Notes: a model not told the origin generated them from the sequence alone. Numbered from the stretch's first letter, positions 37,217-49,498 are shown. The stretch is 64,000 bases of DNA from Dyella_A sp049445995 (GCF_049445995.1 NZ_JBMSDZ010000011.1:1-64000); one strand, 5' to 3'. Numbers and translations: made by a program.

Positions 37217-39259
37217 TTATGGATTGCGGTGTTGCCAGACTTCCCCGTCTTGCGGCACCGCGGGATAGGCCCGCAGCACCGCTCCCAAACTCTGCTCCAG
37301 CGGTTCCAGCCACGGCGCGTAGTGCCGCCACTGCTCCACGCTCTCGCGATAGATCGGCCGGCGCACCTGCTCGGAGCTGGCGGTGCGCACCGGACGCGCG
37401 TTCTCGAAGAAGCGCAGGCACGCCTCCTCGAACGGCAGCCTGCAGTGCGCCAGCAGCCGGCGCACCTCGCCCTCGGTGTCGTCCACCATCCGCTCGTAGA
37501 TCACCCGGTGCACGCGCCCCGGCAGCACCGCGTCATAGTGCGCCATGAGCGCCACGTAGTCGCGGTAATAGCGCCCCATGTCGCTCAGGCTGTAGCTGAA
37601 ACTCTGCCCGCGCGCGAAATGCTGCTTGAAGCCGGAGAAGCAGCACGCCATCGGATGCCGCCGCGCGTCGATGATGATCGCGTTGGGCAGCATCAGCTGG
37701 ATCAGCCCGATGTGCATGAAGTTGTTCGGCATCTTGTCGATGAACAGCGGTGCCGCGGTCTTGCGCTGGATGCGCGTATGCGCCAGATAGCGCTCGCCCA
37801 GCTCGCGCAGCGCGTCGGGGTCGAGCCGGGCCAGCGCGTCGTGGTACGGCATGGGACTGTCGTCCCCGGCCTGCTCGCGCAGCAGCCGGGTGATCGAGGT
37901 GATCTCCGGCAACTCCATCGTGCCTTCCACCTGGCTGTGGCTGGACAGGATCTGCTCGATCAGGGTGGAGCCCGAGCGCGGCAGGCCGACGATGAAGATC
38001 GGATCGCGCGCGTCGCAGCCGCTGCCGGCACGCTCGGCAAAGAATTCGCGCGTGTACTGGCGGCGGATGTGCTCGACCCGCGCATGCGTCTCGTCGGCGT
38101 CGTAGCGCAGCTGCGCACGACGGCGGGCGTTGCCGGCAGCGTAGTGGCGGAACGATCCGGCGTAATCGCCGGCATCTTCCAGCGCCTTGCCCAGCGCGAA
38201 ATCCAGATGCAGGCGGTCGTCGTCGGACAGGTCCGTGCGGGCCAGCTGCGCGCGCATGGTGGCCACGTCGTCGCCGCCGAAGCGAAAGGTCTTGAGGTTG
38301 GCCAGGCTCCACCAGGCTTCGCCGAACGACGGCGCGCTCGCCAGCGCGCGCCGGTACGCATCAATCGCGCGACCGGTGAGGCCGGCGGTCTTCAGCGCAT
38401 GGCCGTAGCTCATCCATACCGGCGCGTTGTCCGGGTATTCGGCAAGCAGGTCGGCGTAGAGGTCGATTGCGGTGTGGTAGTCGCCGATCCGGCACAACAC
38501 CACCGCCTTGAGATTGCGGTGCGCCGGGTGCCCCGGCTCGGCCGCCAGCAGGCGCTCGATCTCGACCAGCGCCTGCTCCGGCTGGTTGCTCCGGTGCAGC
38601 AGCAGCGCGTAGTTCTGCCGGGCGGCATGGAAGCCCGGCGCCAGTTCGAGGCAGCGCTCCAGCAACTGCCGGGCTTCGTCGGTGCGACCGACCCGGGCCG
38701 CCAGCTCGGCGAACATGCGGATCGCCGCCACGTCGGTCGGCGCCTCGCGCAGGTGCTGGCGCAGCAGACCTTCGGCTGCGGGGATGCGCTCGTCCGCCAG
38801 CGCGGCGCCCGCGGCGATCAGGCGCGGGTCGGCGGCCGCGTGGCGCACATGGTTGAGATAGGCCTCGCCAGCGCCGTCGACGTCGCCGATCGCGTGCAAC
38901 TGGTCGGCCAGCACGCGCCAGGCCTGCGGCAGATCAGGCTTGAGCGTCAGCGCCCGGCGCATCGCCGACACCGCCTCGGCGTACCGCCCGAGCTGGGCCA
39001 GGGCCAGGCCCAGCTCGAACTGCAGCATCGCCCAGGCGGGCTGGCTCGCGGCCAGCGGTTCGAGTACCGCCAGCGCGCCGACCCCGTTGCCCTGCGCCGC
39101 GCGGGCCGCGGCCAGCAGGCGCAGGGCGGCCGGATGTCCCGGCACCGCCTTGAGGATTTCGCCCACCTGCTCCTCCGCCAGCGCCGGATCGCGCACGAGC
39201 AGGCGCTCGGCGTGCGCGAGCGCCTGCTCGACCGAACCGGTGGCGGCCGCTGCCGTCAT
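37217..39259 (-). CDS. TPR-repeat sulfotransferase
   Basis: About 680 residues. The N-terminal 370 or so residues are tetratricopeptide repeats (units such as GRYAEAVSAMRRALTLKPDLPQAW and NQPEQALVEIERLLAAEPGHPAH). The C-terminal domain (about 420-670) has the PAPS-binding loop FIVGLPRSGSTLIEQIL and the later motif DARRHPMACCFSGFKQHF (3'-phosphate site), as in cytosolic-type sulfotransferases. It should transfer sulfate from PAPS to a peptide or small acceptor. The ATG at 39259 is preferred; a TTG at 39301 is also possible. It overlaps no gene and lies 32 bp before the TonB receptor. Acceptor unknown. Confidence 0.88.
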   Translation of the reverse strand: MTAAAATGSVEQALAHAERLLVRDPALAEEQVGEILKAVPGHPAALRLLAAARAAQGNGVGALAVLEPLAASQPAWAMLQFELGLALAQLGRYAEAVSAMRRALTLKPDLPQAWRVLADQLHAIGDVDGAGEAYLNHVRHAAADPRLIAAGAALADERIPAAEGLLRQHLREAPTDVAAIRMFAELAARVGRTDEARQLLERCLELAPGFHAARQNYALLLHRSNQPEQALVEIERLLAAEPGHPAHRNLKAVVLCRIGDYHTAIDLYADLLAEYPDNAPVWMSYGHALKTAGLTGRAIDAYRRALASAPSFGEAWWSLANLKTFRFGGDDVATMRAQLARTDLSDDDRLHLDFALGKALEDAGDYAGSFRHYAAGNARRRAQLRYDADETHARVEHIRRQYTREFFAERAGSGCDARDPIFIVGLPRSGSTLIEQILSSHSQVEGTMELPEITSITRLLREQAGDDSPMPYHDALARLDPDALRELGERYLAHTRIQRKTAAPLFIDKMPNNFMHIGLIQLMLPNAIIIDARRHPMACCFSGFKQHFARGQSFSYSLSDMGRYYRDYVALMAHYDAVLPGRVHRVIYERMVDDTEGEVRRLLAHCRLPFEEACLRFFENARPVRTASSEQVRRPIYRESVEQWRHYAPWLEPLEQSLGAVLRAYPAVPQDGEVWQHRNP

Positions 39260-39596
39260 CGACAGCACGGTTGCAAATGAAACTGCGGAAACACGCGACA
39301 AGGCATGACGACGAGAATCCCCCCTGGACTTCCCGGCAATCTATCGTCGAAATCGGGCGACGCATAGAGGTCAGCCGCCGACGCGCTCGCAATCGTTTGC
39401 GATGGACGCGTTCGCCGGACGTGCGGCACCCCTTCCGACATCCCGCCCGGCACATGCCCTGCCGCACCGGCGCAGGGGACATGGCCGGCCCCTGCAGGTG
39501 CTTCGCCACAGCGCCCCGCTTTGCGGCGGTGCGTAATGGGCCGCTCGCGCCGCGCCGCTATCATCGCGGTTTTCCTTGTGCACGGCAGCCTTGCCC

Positions 39597-41204
39597 ATGA
39601 GTGTGATCGCCTCGCAGATCGACCCCCGGTCGCCCGAGTTCCAGGCCAACGCGGCGCAGCTGCGCACGGCGGTGGACGACCTGCAGCGGGAGCTGGCGAA
39701 GGCCGCCGAGGGCGGCGGCGCCAAGGCGCGCGACAGGCACGCCACGCGCGGCAAGCTGCTGCCGCGCGAGCGCATCCGCGCCCTGCTCGATCCGGGCTCG
39801 CCGTTCCTGGAGCTCTCCGCGCTGGCCGCGCACGGCATGTACGACGATGCCGCGCCCGCGGCCGGCCTCATCACCGGCATCGGCCGCGTCGCCGGCCTCG
39901 AGGTGGTGGTGGTGGCCAACGACGCCACGGTCAAGGGCGGCACCTACTTCCCGATGACGGTGAAGAAGCATCTGCGCGCGCAGGAAGTGGCACTGGAAAA
40001 CCGCCTGCCCTGTGTCTACCTGGTCGACTCCGGCGGAGCGTTCCTGCCGCTGCAGGACGAGGTGTTTCCGGACAAGGAGCACTTCGGCCGCATCTTCTAC
40101 AACCAGGCGCGGATGTCCTCGCTCAACATCCCGCAGATCGCCGTGGTGATGGGCAGCTGCACGGCCGGCGGCGCCTATGTGCCGGCGATGAGCGACGAGA
40201 CCATCATCGTGCGCGAACAGGGCACGATCTTCCTCGGCGGCCCGCCGCTGGTGAAGGCCGCCACCGGCGAGGTGGTGGACGCCGAGACGCTGGGCGGCGC
40301 GGACGTCCATACGTCCATCTCCGGCGTGGCTGACCACTATGCGGAAAATGATGCGCACGCGCTGGCGATCGCCCGCGACATCGTGGGCCATCTCAACCGC
40401 ACCAAGGAGATGCCGCTCGCCCTGCGCACCCCGATCGAACCGAAGTACCCGGCCGAGGAACTGTACGGCGTGATCCCGCAGGACACCCGCCGCCCGTTCG
40501 ATATCCGCGAAGTGATCGCGCGTATTGTCGACGGCTCGGAGTTCCACGAATTCAAGGCGCGCTACGGCAAGACCCTGGTCTGCGGCTTCGCGCACATCCA
40601 CGGCTACCCGGTGGGCATCGTCGCCAACAACGGCATCCTGTTCGCCGAGAGCGCGCTCAAGGGCGCGCACTTCATCGAGCTGTGCAACCAGCGCAACGTG
40701 CCGCTGGTGTTTTTGCAGAACATCACCGGCTTCATGGTCGGCAAGAAGTACGAGCAGGCGGGTATTGCCAAGGACGGCGCCAAGATGGTCACCGCCGTGG
40801 CGTGCTCGCACGTGCCGAAGTTCACCGTGGTGATCGGCGGCAGCTTCGGCGCCGGCAACTACGCGATGTGTGGCCGCGCCTACGGCGCGCGTTTCCTGTG
40901 GATGTGGCCGAACGCGCGGATCAGCGTGATGGGCGGCGAGCAGGCGGCCAGCGTGCTGGCCACGGTCAAGCGCGATGGCATCGAGGCGGCCGGCAAGCGC
41001 TGGAGCGCGGAAGAAGAGGAGGCGTTCAAGGCGCCGATCCGCGAGCAGTACGAACGCCAGGGCCATCCCTACTACGCCAGCGCGCGGCTGTGGGACGACG
41101 GCATCATCGACCCGGTCGACACCCGGCGGGTGCTGGGCCTGGCGATCTCCGCCTCGCTCAACGCGCCGATCGAGCCCGGACGCTTCGGCGTGTTCCGCAT
41201 GTGA
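39597..41204 (+). CDS. liuB: Methylcrotonyl-CoA carboxylase, carboxyltransferase (beta) subunit
   Basis: 535 residues. Together with the biotin subunit LiuD (47259-49256) it carboxylates 3-methylcrotonyl-CoA to 3-methylglutaconyl-CoA. It is a double crotonase-fold carboxyltransferase. Markers are ARGKLLPRERIRALLDPGSPFLELS, ANDATVKGGTYFPMTVKKHLRAQEVA, LVDSGGAFLPLQDEVFPD, and the C-terminal GGSFGAGNYAMCGRAY and WPNARISVMGGEQAA. ATG 39597 is chosen; a TTG at 39576 is open but unnecessary. It is separated from liuC and liuD by iron-uptake genes on the other strand, so it must be transcribed alone. Confidence 0.94.
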   Translation: MSVIASQIDPRSPEFQANAAQLRTAVDDLQRELAKAAEGGGAKARDRHATRGKLLPRERIRALLDPGSPFLELSALAAHGMYDDAAPAAGLITGIGRVAGLEVVVVANDATVKGGTYFPMTVKKHLRAQEVALENRLPCVYLVDSGGAFLPLQDEVFPDKEHFGRIFYNQARMSSLNIPQIAVVMGSCTAGGAYVPAMSDETIIVREQGTIFLGGPPLVKAATGEVVDAETLGGADVHTSISGVADHYAENDAHALAIARDIVGHLNRTKEMPLALRTPIEPKYPAEELYGVIPQDTRRPFDIREVIARIVDGSEFHEFKARYGKTLVCGFAHIHGYPVGIVANNGILFAESALKGAHFIELCNQRNVPLVFLQNITGFMVGKKYEQAGIAKDGAKMVTAVACSHVPKFTVVIGGSFGAGNYAMCGRAYGARFLWMWPNARISVMGGEQAASVLATVKRDGIEAAGKRWSAEEEEAFKAPIREQYERQGHPYYASARLWDDGIIDPVDTRRVLGLAISASLNAPIEPGRFGVFRM

Positions 41205-41243
41205 TCGCGCGCGTCCCGGCCAGGCGGGGCGCGCGCAGCACGA

Positions 41244-42032
41244 TCAGAAGAACTCGTAGGCCAACTGGGCCACCCAGGTTCGACGCGGCGCCGCCGCATT
41301 GATGCCCAGAAGCAGGCCGACGCGATATTCCAGGTTGCCCTGGCTGCCGGGCACATGCCATTCGCCACTGACGGTCGGACCCGCGTGATAGGCATTGTCG
41401 GCCTCCCGGCCGTACGCCTCGATGCCGGGGCGGAACGCCCTCGATACCGCGTAGCTGCCGGCATAGCTGTAACGGAATCCGGTGCCGCGTGGCGCGCCGG
41501 CGCCAATCTTGCGCTCCCAGATCAGGTTGATGCGGTGATCGAAACGGCCCACCGCTTTTTCGAACAGCGGCCCCACCTCGATTTCGGCCGGGCCACCGCC
41601 TTTGGGACGACCGTAGGACGCGAGCATGCCGACGTCCGCCCAGTAGCGGCCCGGCTCGGTGAACTGGAAGGTGTTCTCGAATTCGTAGCCGATCAGCTTG
41701 CCTCTGGCACCCGGTTCCTTTTTGTATTCGGCCACGTACAGCTCGGGCTTCCACCAGCCGTTGAATGCATGTGCGAAGGAAAGCTCGGCCGCGCGCTCGC
41801 CGTTGATGGCGGCACGCCCGTCGCTGAAACCGTAGCCGCGCACCTCGATTTCGCTCTGGGTGGCGGTCACGTGTGGCGAATAGACGATGAAGTCGTCGGC
41901 ATGTGCGAAGCTCGCGGCGACCCAGAGCGGCAACACCAGCATCGGCGCCAACCGTCGCCGCGAAGTCGGCCGATGGCCCGATGGCGGTACCGTCCCAGGA
42001 GCGGCGATGCGGGGGGCAAGGATGGAAGACAT
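41244..42032 (-). CDS. Outer-membrane beta-barrel protein of unknown function
   Basis: 262 residues. It has a signal peptide (a long N-terminus ending in VAASFAHADD, about residue 40) and then alternating amphipathic strands rich in Gly, Tyr and Phe (GKLIGYEFENTFQF, GFRYSYAGSYAVSRAF, QGNLEYRVGLLLGINAA). It ends in LAYEFF, the aromatic C-terminal signature of outer-membrane barrels. I do not recognise a named family; it resembles small putative porin or transporter barrels. It lies downstream of cupredoxin-FTR1 in the same direction, but the 184-bp palindrome intervenes, so co-transcription is doubtful. ATG 42032 fits the signal peptide. Confidence 0.75.
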   Translation of the reverse strand: MSSILAPRIAAPGTVPPSGHRPTSRRRLAPMLVLPLWVAASFAHADDFIVYSPHVTATQSEIEVRGYGFSDGRAAINGERAAELSFAHAFNGWWKPELYVAEYKKEPGARGKLIGYEFENTFQFTEPGRYWADVGMLASYGRPKGGGPAEIEVGPLFEKAVGRFDHRINLIWERKIGAGAPRGTGFRYSYAGSYAVSRAFRPGIEAYGREADNAYHAGPTVSGEWHVPGSQGNLEYRVGLLLGINAAAPRRTWVAQLAYEFF

Positions 42033-42149
42033 GCGTGGGTTCCTCAAAAGTCGAGAGATGGAGACAGCGTGCGAAGGTGGAACGGCGTGGCGCGCAGCGC
42101 CCTCCCGCGCGCGGCCGGACCGCACGGCGCGGGTACGCAACGAATGGAG

Positions 42150-42333
42150 TCAGAGGCTGAGAAAAATTCGCCCGCCGTAGCGAGAGCGCCGCCAAGCGTT
42201 CGTGACAAGGTGCATTGGGGGCAAATCCGGGGAGTTTGGTGAACCAAATGACCCGGATTTGCCCGCAGCGCGCCGCCGGCACGGACGTTTGGCGGCGGTC
42301 GCAGTAGGCGGGCGATTTTTTCTCAGCCTCTCA
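42150..42333. repeat. 184-bp near-perfect palindromic element, copy 2
   Basis: Same length and outline as 107-290. The outer arms (TCAGAGGCTGAGAAAAATTC / GATTTTTTCTCAGCCTCTCA), the CGCCCGCC/GGCGGGCG pair and the CCGGATTTGC centre are kept. Scattered substitutions occur, mostly in the GTGCATTGGGGGC inner part. Its last bases (42331-42333) are the stop codon of the FTR1 permease gene, exactly as copy 1 supplies the gor stop. It lies between FTR1 and the barrel gene. Confidence 0.9.
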
Positions 42334-43194
42334 GTGCTGCGGTTGCGGCGTGCCGGCCGAAGCCGCCGACGCGCCGCGCGGCGCAGCCTGCGCAGGCGGT
42401 GTACCCAACCAGCGCATGCCGGCGAACAAGGCGATCGCGGTGACCGCGTAGAACGCCAGCTGGATGCCGGCGGGCGAGGCGTCGTAACCCACCAGCACGC
42501 CCAGCGTCTTGCCGGCGAGCGAACCGTTGGAAAGCAGCGCCGAGGTGTCCCACAGCTGTTCGCCCCAGGCCGGCAACTTGTTGGCCTGCACCAGGAAGCG
42601 CGCCGCGCTGGAGGCCAGCCCGGCCGCGAGCAGCACCAGCATCACGTTGGTGGCGCGGAAGAAATGCTTCATCGGAATGCGCAGCAGGCCGACGTACAAC
42701 CCGTAGCCCAGCAGCACGCCGCTGGCCACGCCGAGCGCGATGCCGCCGACCAGGCCGGCGACGCCGATGCCGCCCATCGCCATCGAATAGACGAACAGCA
42801 CCACCTCGGAGCCTTCGCGCAGCACCGCCAGCCCCACCACCGCGAGCAACAGGGTGAGCGAACTGGAACCGGCCTTCACCGCCTGCCCCACCGCGCCCAT
42901 GTGCTGGGCCAGCTCACGCGAGTGGCGCGCCATCCACACCACGTGCCAGCCGATCATCGCCACCGCCGCCAGCAGCACGGTAGCGTTCATCAGCTCCTGG
43001 CCGACCCCATGCGCCAGTTGCGCGATGGCCCCGGCACCCAGCGCCACCAGTACCGCGCCGAGCAGGCCCAGGCCAATGCCGCCGGCCACGTACAGCCCGC
43101 GCCGGTCGATGCCGCGCGTGGCGGCACAGATGATGGAGATGATCAGCGCCGCCTCCATCACCTCGCGAAAAACCAGCAACGCTACGCCGGGCAT
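42331..43194 (-). CDS. FTR1 family iron permease
   Basis: 287 residues with about seven membrane helices. FTR1/EfeU permeases move ferric (oxidised) iron across the inner membrane. The two iron-binding motifs of the RExxE type are present: REVME (residues 10-14) and REGSE (126-130), in membrane helices. The gene starts 4 bp after the cupredoxin gene stop, so the two should be co-translated. The C-terminus (AAPRGASAASAGTPQPQH) ends within the palindromic element. A Fur-type operator lies before the cupredoxin gene. There is no DyP-type peroxidase (EfeB) gene nearby. Confidence 0.92.
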   Translation of the reverse strand: MPGVALLVFREVMEAALIISIICAATRGIDRRGLYVAGGIGLGLLGAVLVALGAGAIAQLAHGVGQELMNATVLLAAVAMIGWHVVWMARHSRELAQHMGAVGQAVKAGSSSLTLLLAVVGLAVLREGSEVVLFVYSMAMGGIGVAGLVGGIALGVASGVLLGYGLYVGLLRIPMKHFFRATNVMLVLLAAGLASSAARFLVQANKLPAWGEQLWDTSALLSNGSLAGKTLGVLVGYDASPAGIQLAFYAVTAIALFAGMRWLGTPPAQAAPRGASAASAGTPQPQH

Positions 43195-43198
43195 GGCA

Positions 43199-43534
43199 TC
43201 ACTCCGCGATCAGACGGCCCTGGGCCGTGTCCTGGTGGAAGTCGCCGAAGAAGCGGTAGCTGCCGGCCTTCAGCGGACCGACGTAGACACTGGTCGTGCT
43301 GTTCGGCAGCACGATCTTCTCGCGGCTGAAATCGGTGCTCTCGAACTCTTCCGGACTGGCGTCGCGGTTCTCGATCAGCAGCTTGAAGCGCACGCCGGCC
43401 GGCACTTTGAGCTCGGCCGGCTGGTAGACGTGGTTCTGCAGCACGAGCCTGAATTCCGGCTGGTCGTCGGCGTGCGCCGCGGACGCCAGCGCGGCCAGGC
43501 AAAGTGCAGAGGCAAGGACAAGGATTCGGGACAT
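43199..43534 (-). CDS. Periplasmic cupredoxin-domain protein (EfeO N-domain-like)
   Basis: 111 residues. The signal peptide (to about ASAAHADD) is followed by one cupredoxin fold (FRLVLQNHVYQPAELKVPAGVRFKLLIENRDASPEEFES, then GSYRFFGDFH). This resembles the cupredoxin domain of EfeO-type iron carriers that work with EfeU/FTR1. Metal ligands are not clear-cut; the FHQD end and the Glu-rich EEFES loop are candidates. ATG 43534 is chosen; a GTG at 43546 is possible. It is the first gene of the cupredoxin-FTR1 operon with a Fur box about 30 bp upstream. Confidence 0.85.
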   Translation of the reverse strand: MSRILVLASALCLAALASAAHADDQPEFRLVLQNHVYQPAELKVPAGVRFKLLIENRDASPEEFESTDFSREKIVLPNSTTSVYVGPLKAGSYRFFGDFHQDTAQGRLIAE

Positions 43535-43565
43535 GGAATGTTTCACCGCATTCGTGAGTTCTGTA

Positions 43566-43584
43566 AATGATAGTAGTTATCATT
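43566..43584 (-). promoter_or_regulatory. Fur box upstream of cupredoxin-FTR1
   Basis: AATGATAGTAGTTATCATT is a 19-bp palindrome with 7-bp arms (AATGATA/TATCATT), very close to the Fur consensus GATAATGATAATCATTATC. It lies 32 bp before the ATG at 43534, where a promoter would be, so iron should repress the operon. Confidence 0.88.
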
Positions 43585-43699
43585 CGGATGTGCAATACGA
43601 TGCAGGCCGCTGCGGGCACGGCGCGTCGGGGCCGGCCATGCCGCCGGATTCAACGGTGACCACGAGACCGCGACCCGCCCGGCCCGTATCCAGGCCGGA

Positions 43700-44001
43700 T
43701 CAGCGCGAGCGCGACTTGAACTCCAGCGGCTGCCTCTGGACCGACGACGGTACGGCCGATCCACAACCGCCGCAGGCATCGCAGCCGTCACCGCTGCCGC
43801 AAGCGCCGGCCCTGGCCTCGGCGGGCCGCAGCCAGCGCGCCAGGCGATGGGCCACGGGGCCGCGCTGCGGCGACTCCAGCGCCGCACAGAGCCGCGCGAG
43901 CAAGCGCTTGCTGGTCGCCGGCATCAGCTTGCGGAAGGCCACCCACGCGCTGGCCGCCAGCACGCCGGCCAGCACCACTGTCTGCACGACGGCGAACGCG
44001 C

Positions 44002-44005
<4 letters not shown>
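43700..44005 (-). CDS. Small Cys-rich membrane protein in the FeoC position
   Basis: 101 residues, starting with GTG 44005, which overlaps the feoB stop by four bases (GTGA). It has one N-terminal membrane helix (AVVQTVVLAGVLAASAWVAF, about 5-25), a basic helical middle, and a C-terminal cysteine cluster (GACGSGDGCDACGGCGSA). Small Cys-rich proteins (FeoC or FeoB-associated) follow feoB in many bacteria and may regulate the transporter or bind a metal cluster. The exact family is not certain. Translation is coupled to feoB. Confidence 0.78.
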
Positions 44006-45848
<1,843 letters not shown>

Positions 45849-45852
<4 letters not shown>

Positions 45853-46094
45853 GCCGCCTCCTGCAGTCGCACCGTGACGCGCGCCGCCTCGCTGCGCCGC
45901 AGGGCGAAGCGGGTGGAACCGATCAGGATCAGCAGCGGATCGGCCCCCAGCGGACCGCGCGCCACCAGGCGCACCGGTTCGCCCGCAACGAAGCCGAGAT
46001 CGCGCAGGCGCTGGGCGATCGCATCGTCCAGATGGGCGTCATCCACGCGGTCCACCACGGCAGGCGAACCCTTGGGCAAGTCGGACAGGCGCAC
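45849..46094 (-). CDS. feoA: Ferrous iron transport protein FeoA
   Basis: 81 residues starting with GTG 46094 (VRLSDLPKGS), the conserved family start. The SH3-like fold shows LRDLGFVAGEPVRLVARGPLGADPLLILIGSTRFALRRSEA. FeoA assists FeoB in ferrous iron uptake. The frame is open further upstream to 46187 but that part overlaps the Fur box and lacks homology. The start is only 14 bp from the Fur box and there is only a weak AGGC upstream, so the mRNA leader must be very short. Confidence 0.92.
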
Positions 46095-46107
46095 AGGCTT
46101 TGGCCTA

Positions 46108-46126
46108 AATAGGAATGGTTCGCATT
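46108..46126 (-). promoter_or_regulatory. Fur box upstream of feoA
   Basis: On the minus strand the site reads AATGCGAACCATTCCTATT. It agrees at 15 of 19 positions with the inverted-repeat form AATGAGAATCATTCTCATT. It sits just before feoA, so iron-responsive repression of feoAB is expected. Confidence 0.8.
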
Positions 46127-46213
46127 GTATATCGTTCCCTGCAGCGCCGCACTCAAGCCCGTTTCCCGGTGTGCGGGCGTTTATCATCCCGGTTCTTTGC
46201 CAGGGACTTCGCC

Positions 46214-47002
46214 ATGACGAGCCGCCTCTCGATCACCGACCAGGACCGCGTGCGCCGCATCGCGCTGAACCGGCCCGAGGTGCACAACGCCTTCGACGAC
46301 GCGCTGATCGCCGAACTGACCGCCGCGATCGACGACGCCGGCCGCGACCAGAACGTGCGCACCGTGGTGCTCACCGGCGAAGGCGAAAGCTTCTCCGCCG
46401 GCGCCGACCTGACCTGGATGCGCTCGATGGCGCAGGCCGGTGAGCGCGAAAACCGCGAGGATTCGCTGCGCCTGGCCCGCCTCATGCGCCGCCTGCAGTT
46501 CTGCCCCAAACCCACCATCGCCCGGGTCAACGGTGCAGCCTTCGGCGGCGGCGTGGGCTTGATCGCCTGCTGCGACATCGCCATCGGCGTGGAGGGTGCC
46601 AGGTTCGGGCTCACCGAAGTGAAGCTCGGCCTGGTGCCGGCGGTGATCTCGCCCTACGTCATCGCCGCGATCGGCCTGCGCCAGGCGCGCCGGCTGTTCC
46701 TCACCGGCGAGTTCTTCGACGCGGCCGCCGCGGCGCACATCGGCCTGCTGCACGAGGCCGTGCCGCGCGAACAGCTGGACGATGCCGTGCAGCGCGTGCT
46801 GGGCTTCCTCGCCAAGGCCGGCCCGGCCGCACAGGCCGAGGCCAAGACACTGGCGCTGGGCATGGCCGGACTGGACGAGGCCAGCGCCGAGCGCATCGAC
46901 GAGGCGAACGCCGCGCTGATCGCCCGGCTGCGGGTGTCGGCCGAGGGGCAGGAAGGGCTGGGCGCCTTTCTCGCCAAGCGGGCGGCGGCCTGGGTGGTGT
47001 AG
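46214..47002 (+). CDS. liuC: Methylglutaconyl-CoA hydratase (enoyl-CoA hydratase family)
   Basis: 262 residues. It hydrates 3-methylglutaconyl-CoA to HMG-CoA in leucine breakdown. Crotonase-fold markers: NRPEVHNAFDDAL, GESFSAGADLTWMR (CoA-binding/oxyanion), and VNGAAFGGGVGLIACCDIAI with EVKLGLVPAVISPYV (catalytic Glu region). The ADLTWM motif is typical of the LiuC/AUH group. It is placed directly before liuD. ATG 46214 is chosen because the fold begins there; the open frame extends to 46115. The divergent feoA leader lies about 90 bp upstream. Confidence 0.92.
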   Translation: MTSRLSITDQDRVRRIALNRPEVHNAFDDALIAELTAAIDDAGRDQNVRTVVLTGEGESFSAGADLTWMRSMAQAGERENREDSLRLARLMRRLQFCPKPTIARVNGAAFGGGVGLIACCDIAIGVEGARFGLTEVKLGLVPAVISPYVIAAIGLRQARRLFLTGEFFDAAAAAHIGLLHEAVPREQLDDAVQRVLGFLAKAGPAAQAEAKTLALGMAGLDEASAERIDEANAALIARLRVSAEGQEGLGAFLAKRAAAWVV

Positions 47003-47020
47003 TCATCCAACATGCACCGC

Positions 47021-47130
47021 GTAGGAACGCACCCTGTGCGCGACCACCCTGTGCCCTGAGGCTGCATCCGTCGCTCACAGGGTGAGCTCCTACAGGCGGG
47101 GTCCCCGTAGCACCCTGTGCGCGACCATCC
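47021..47130. repeat. REP inverted repeat with an extra half arm, liuC-liuD interval
   Basis: GTAGGAACGCACCCTGTGCGCGACC and CTCACAGGGTGAGCTCCTAC form the main pair (47021-47093). It is followed by another partial arm, GTAGCACCCTGTGCGCGACC (47107-47130). Sequence decay is visible compared with the other class members. Confidence 0.85.
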
Positions 47131-47258
47131 CTCGCGCCGCAACAACACCCGATCCATCTCCACGACGCCCCCTTGCTGCGCTGCGCATCGGCTGAAAACC
47201 GCCGTTCTGCTACCGTTTCGGACTTTGCATCGCGGCGCACGCCATCCAGGGACTTCGC

Positions 47259-49256
<1,998 letters not shown>

Positions 49257-49259
49257 GCC

Positions 49260-49498
49260 GGCACCCTGGGCGCGAACGCTCTTCGCTTCGTTGCGGCATC
49301 GGTCGCCCACAGGGTGGGCTCCTACCCACCATCCGCGTGTAGGAGCGCACCCTGTGCGCGAACGCTCCTCGCTTCGTTGCCGCATCGATCGCCCACAGGG
49401 TGGGCTCCTACCCACCATCCGCGTGTAGGAGCGCACCCTGTGCGCGAACGCTCTTCGCTTCGTTGCCGTATTTATCGCCCACAGGGTGGGCTTCTACC
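49260..49498. repeat. Three tandem 86-bp REP units between liuD and liuE
   Basis: Units begin with CACCCTG at 49262, 49348 and 49434, an exact 86-bp period. Each contains GCGCGAACGCTC(T/C)TCGCTTCGTTGC, then TCGCCCACAGGGTGGGCTCCTAC, then CCACCATCCGCGTGTAGGAGCG. Each unit can fold as a REP hairpin. Unit 1 lacks its leading GTAGGAG arm and unit 3 ends at CTTCTACC. It fills nearly all of the interval before liuE. Confidence 0.95.

Noticed and set aside
39371..39943. Minus-strand frame between the sulfotransferase and liuB
   Set aside because: No ribosome site or recognisable motif; most of it is antisense to the liuB start.
49260..49498. Possible CRISPR array (three regular repeats)
   Set aside because: The repeat period is 86 bp with no unique spacers; each unit is a REP hairpin of the class seen elsewhere, and there are no cas genes.
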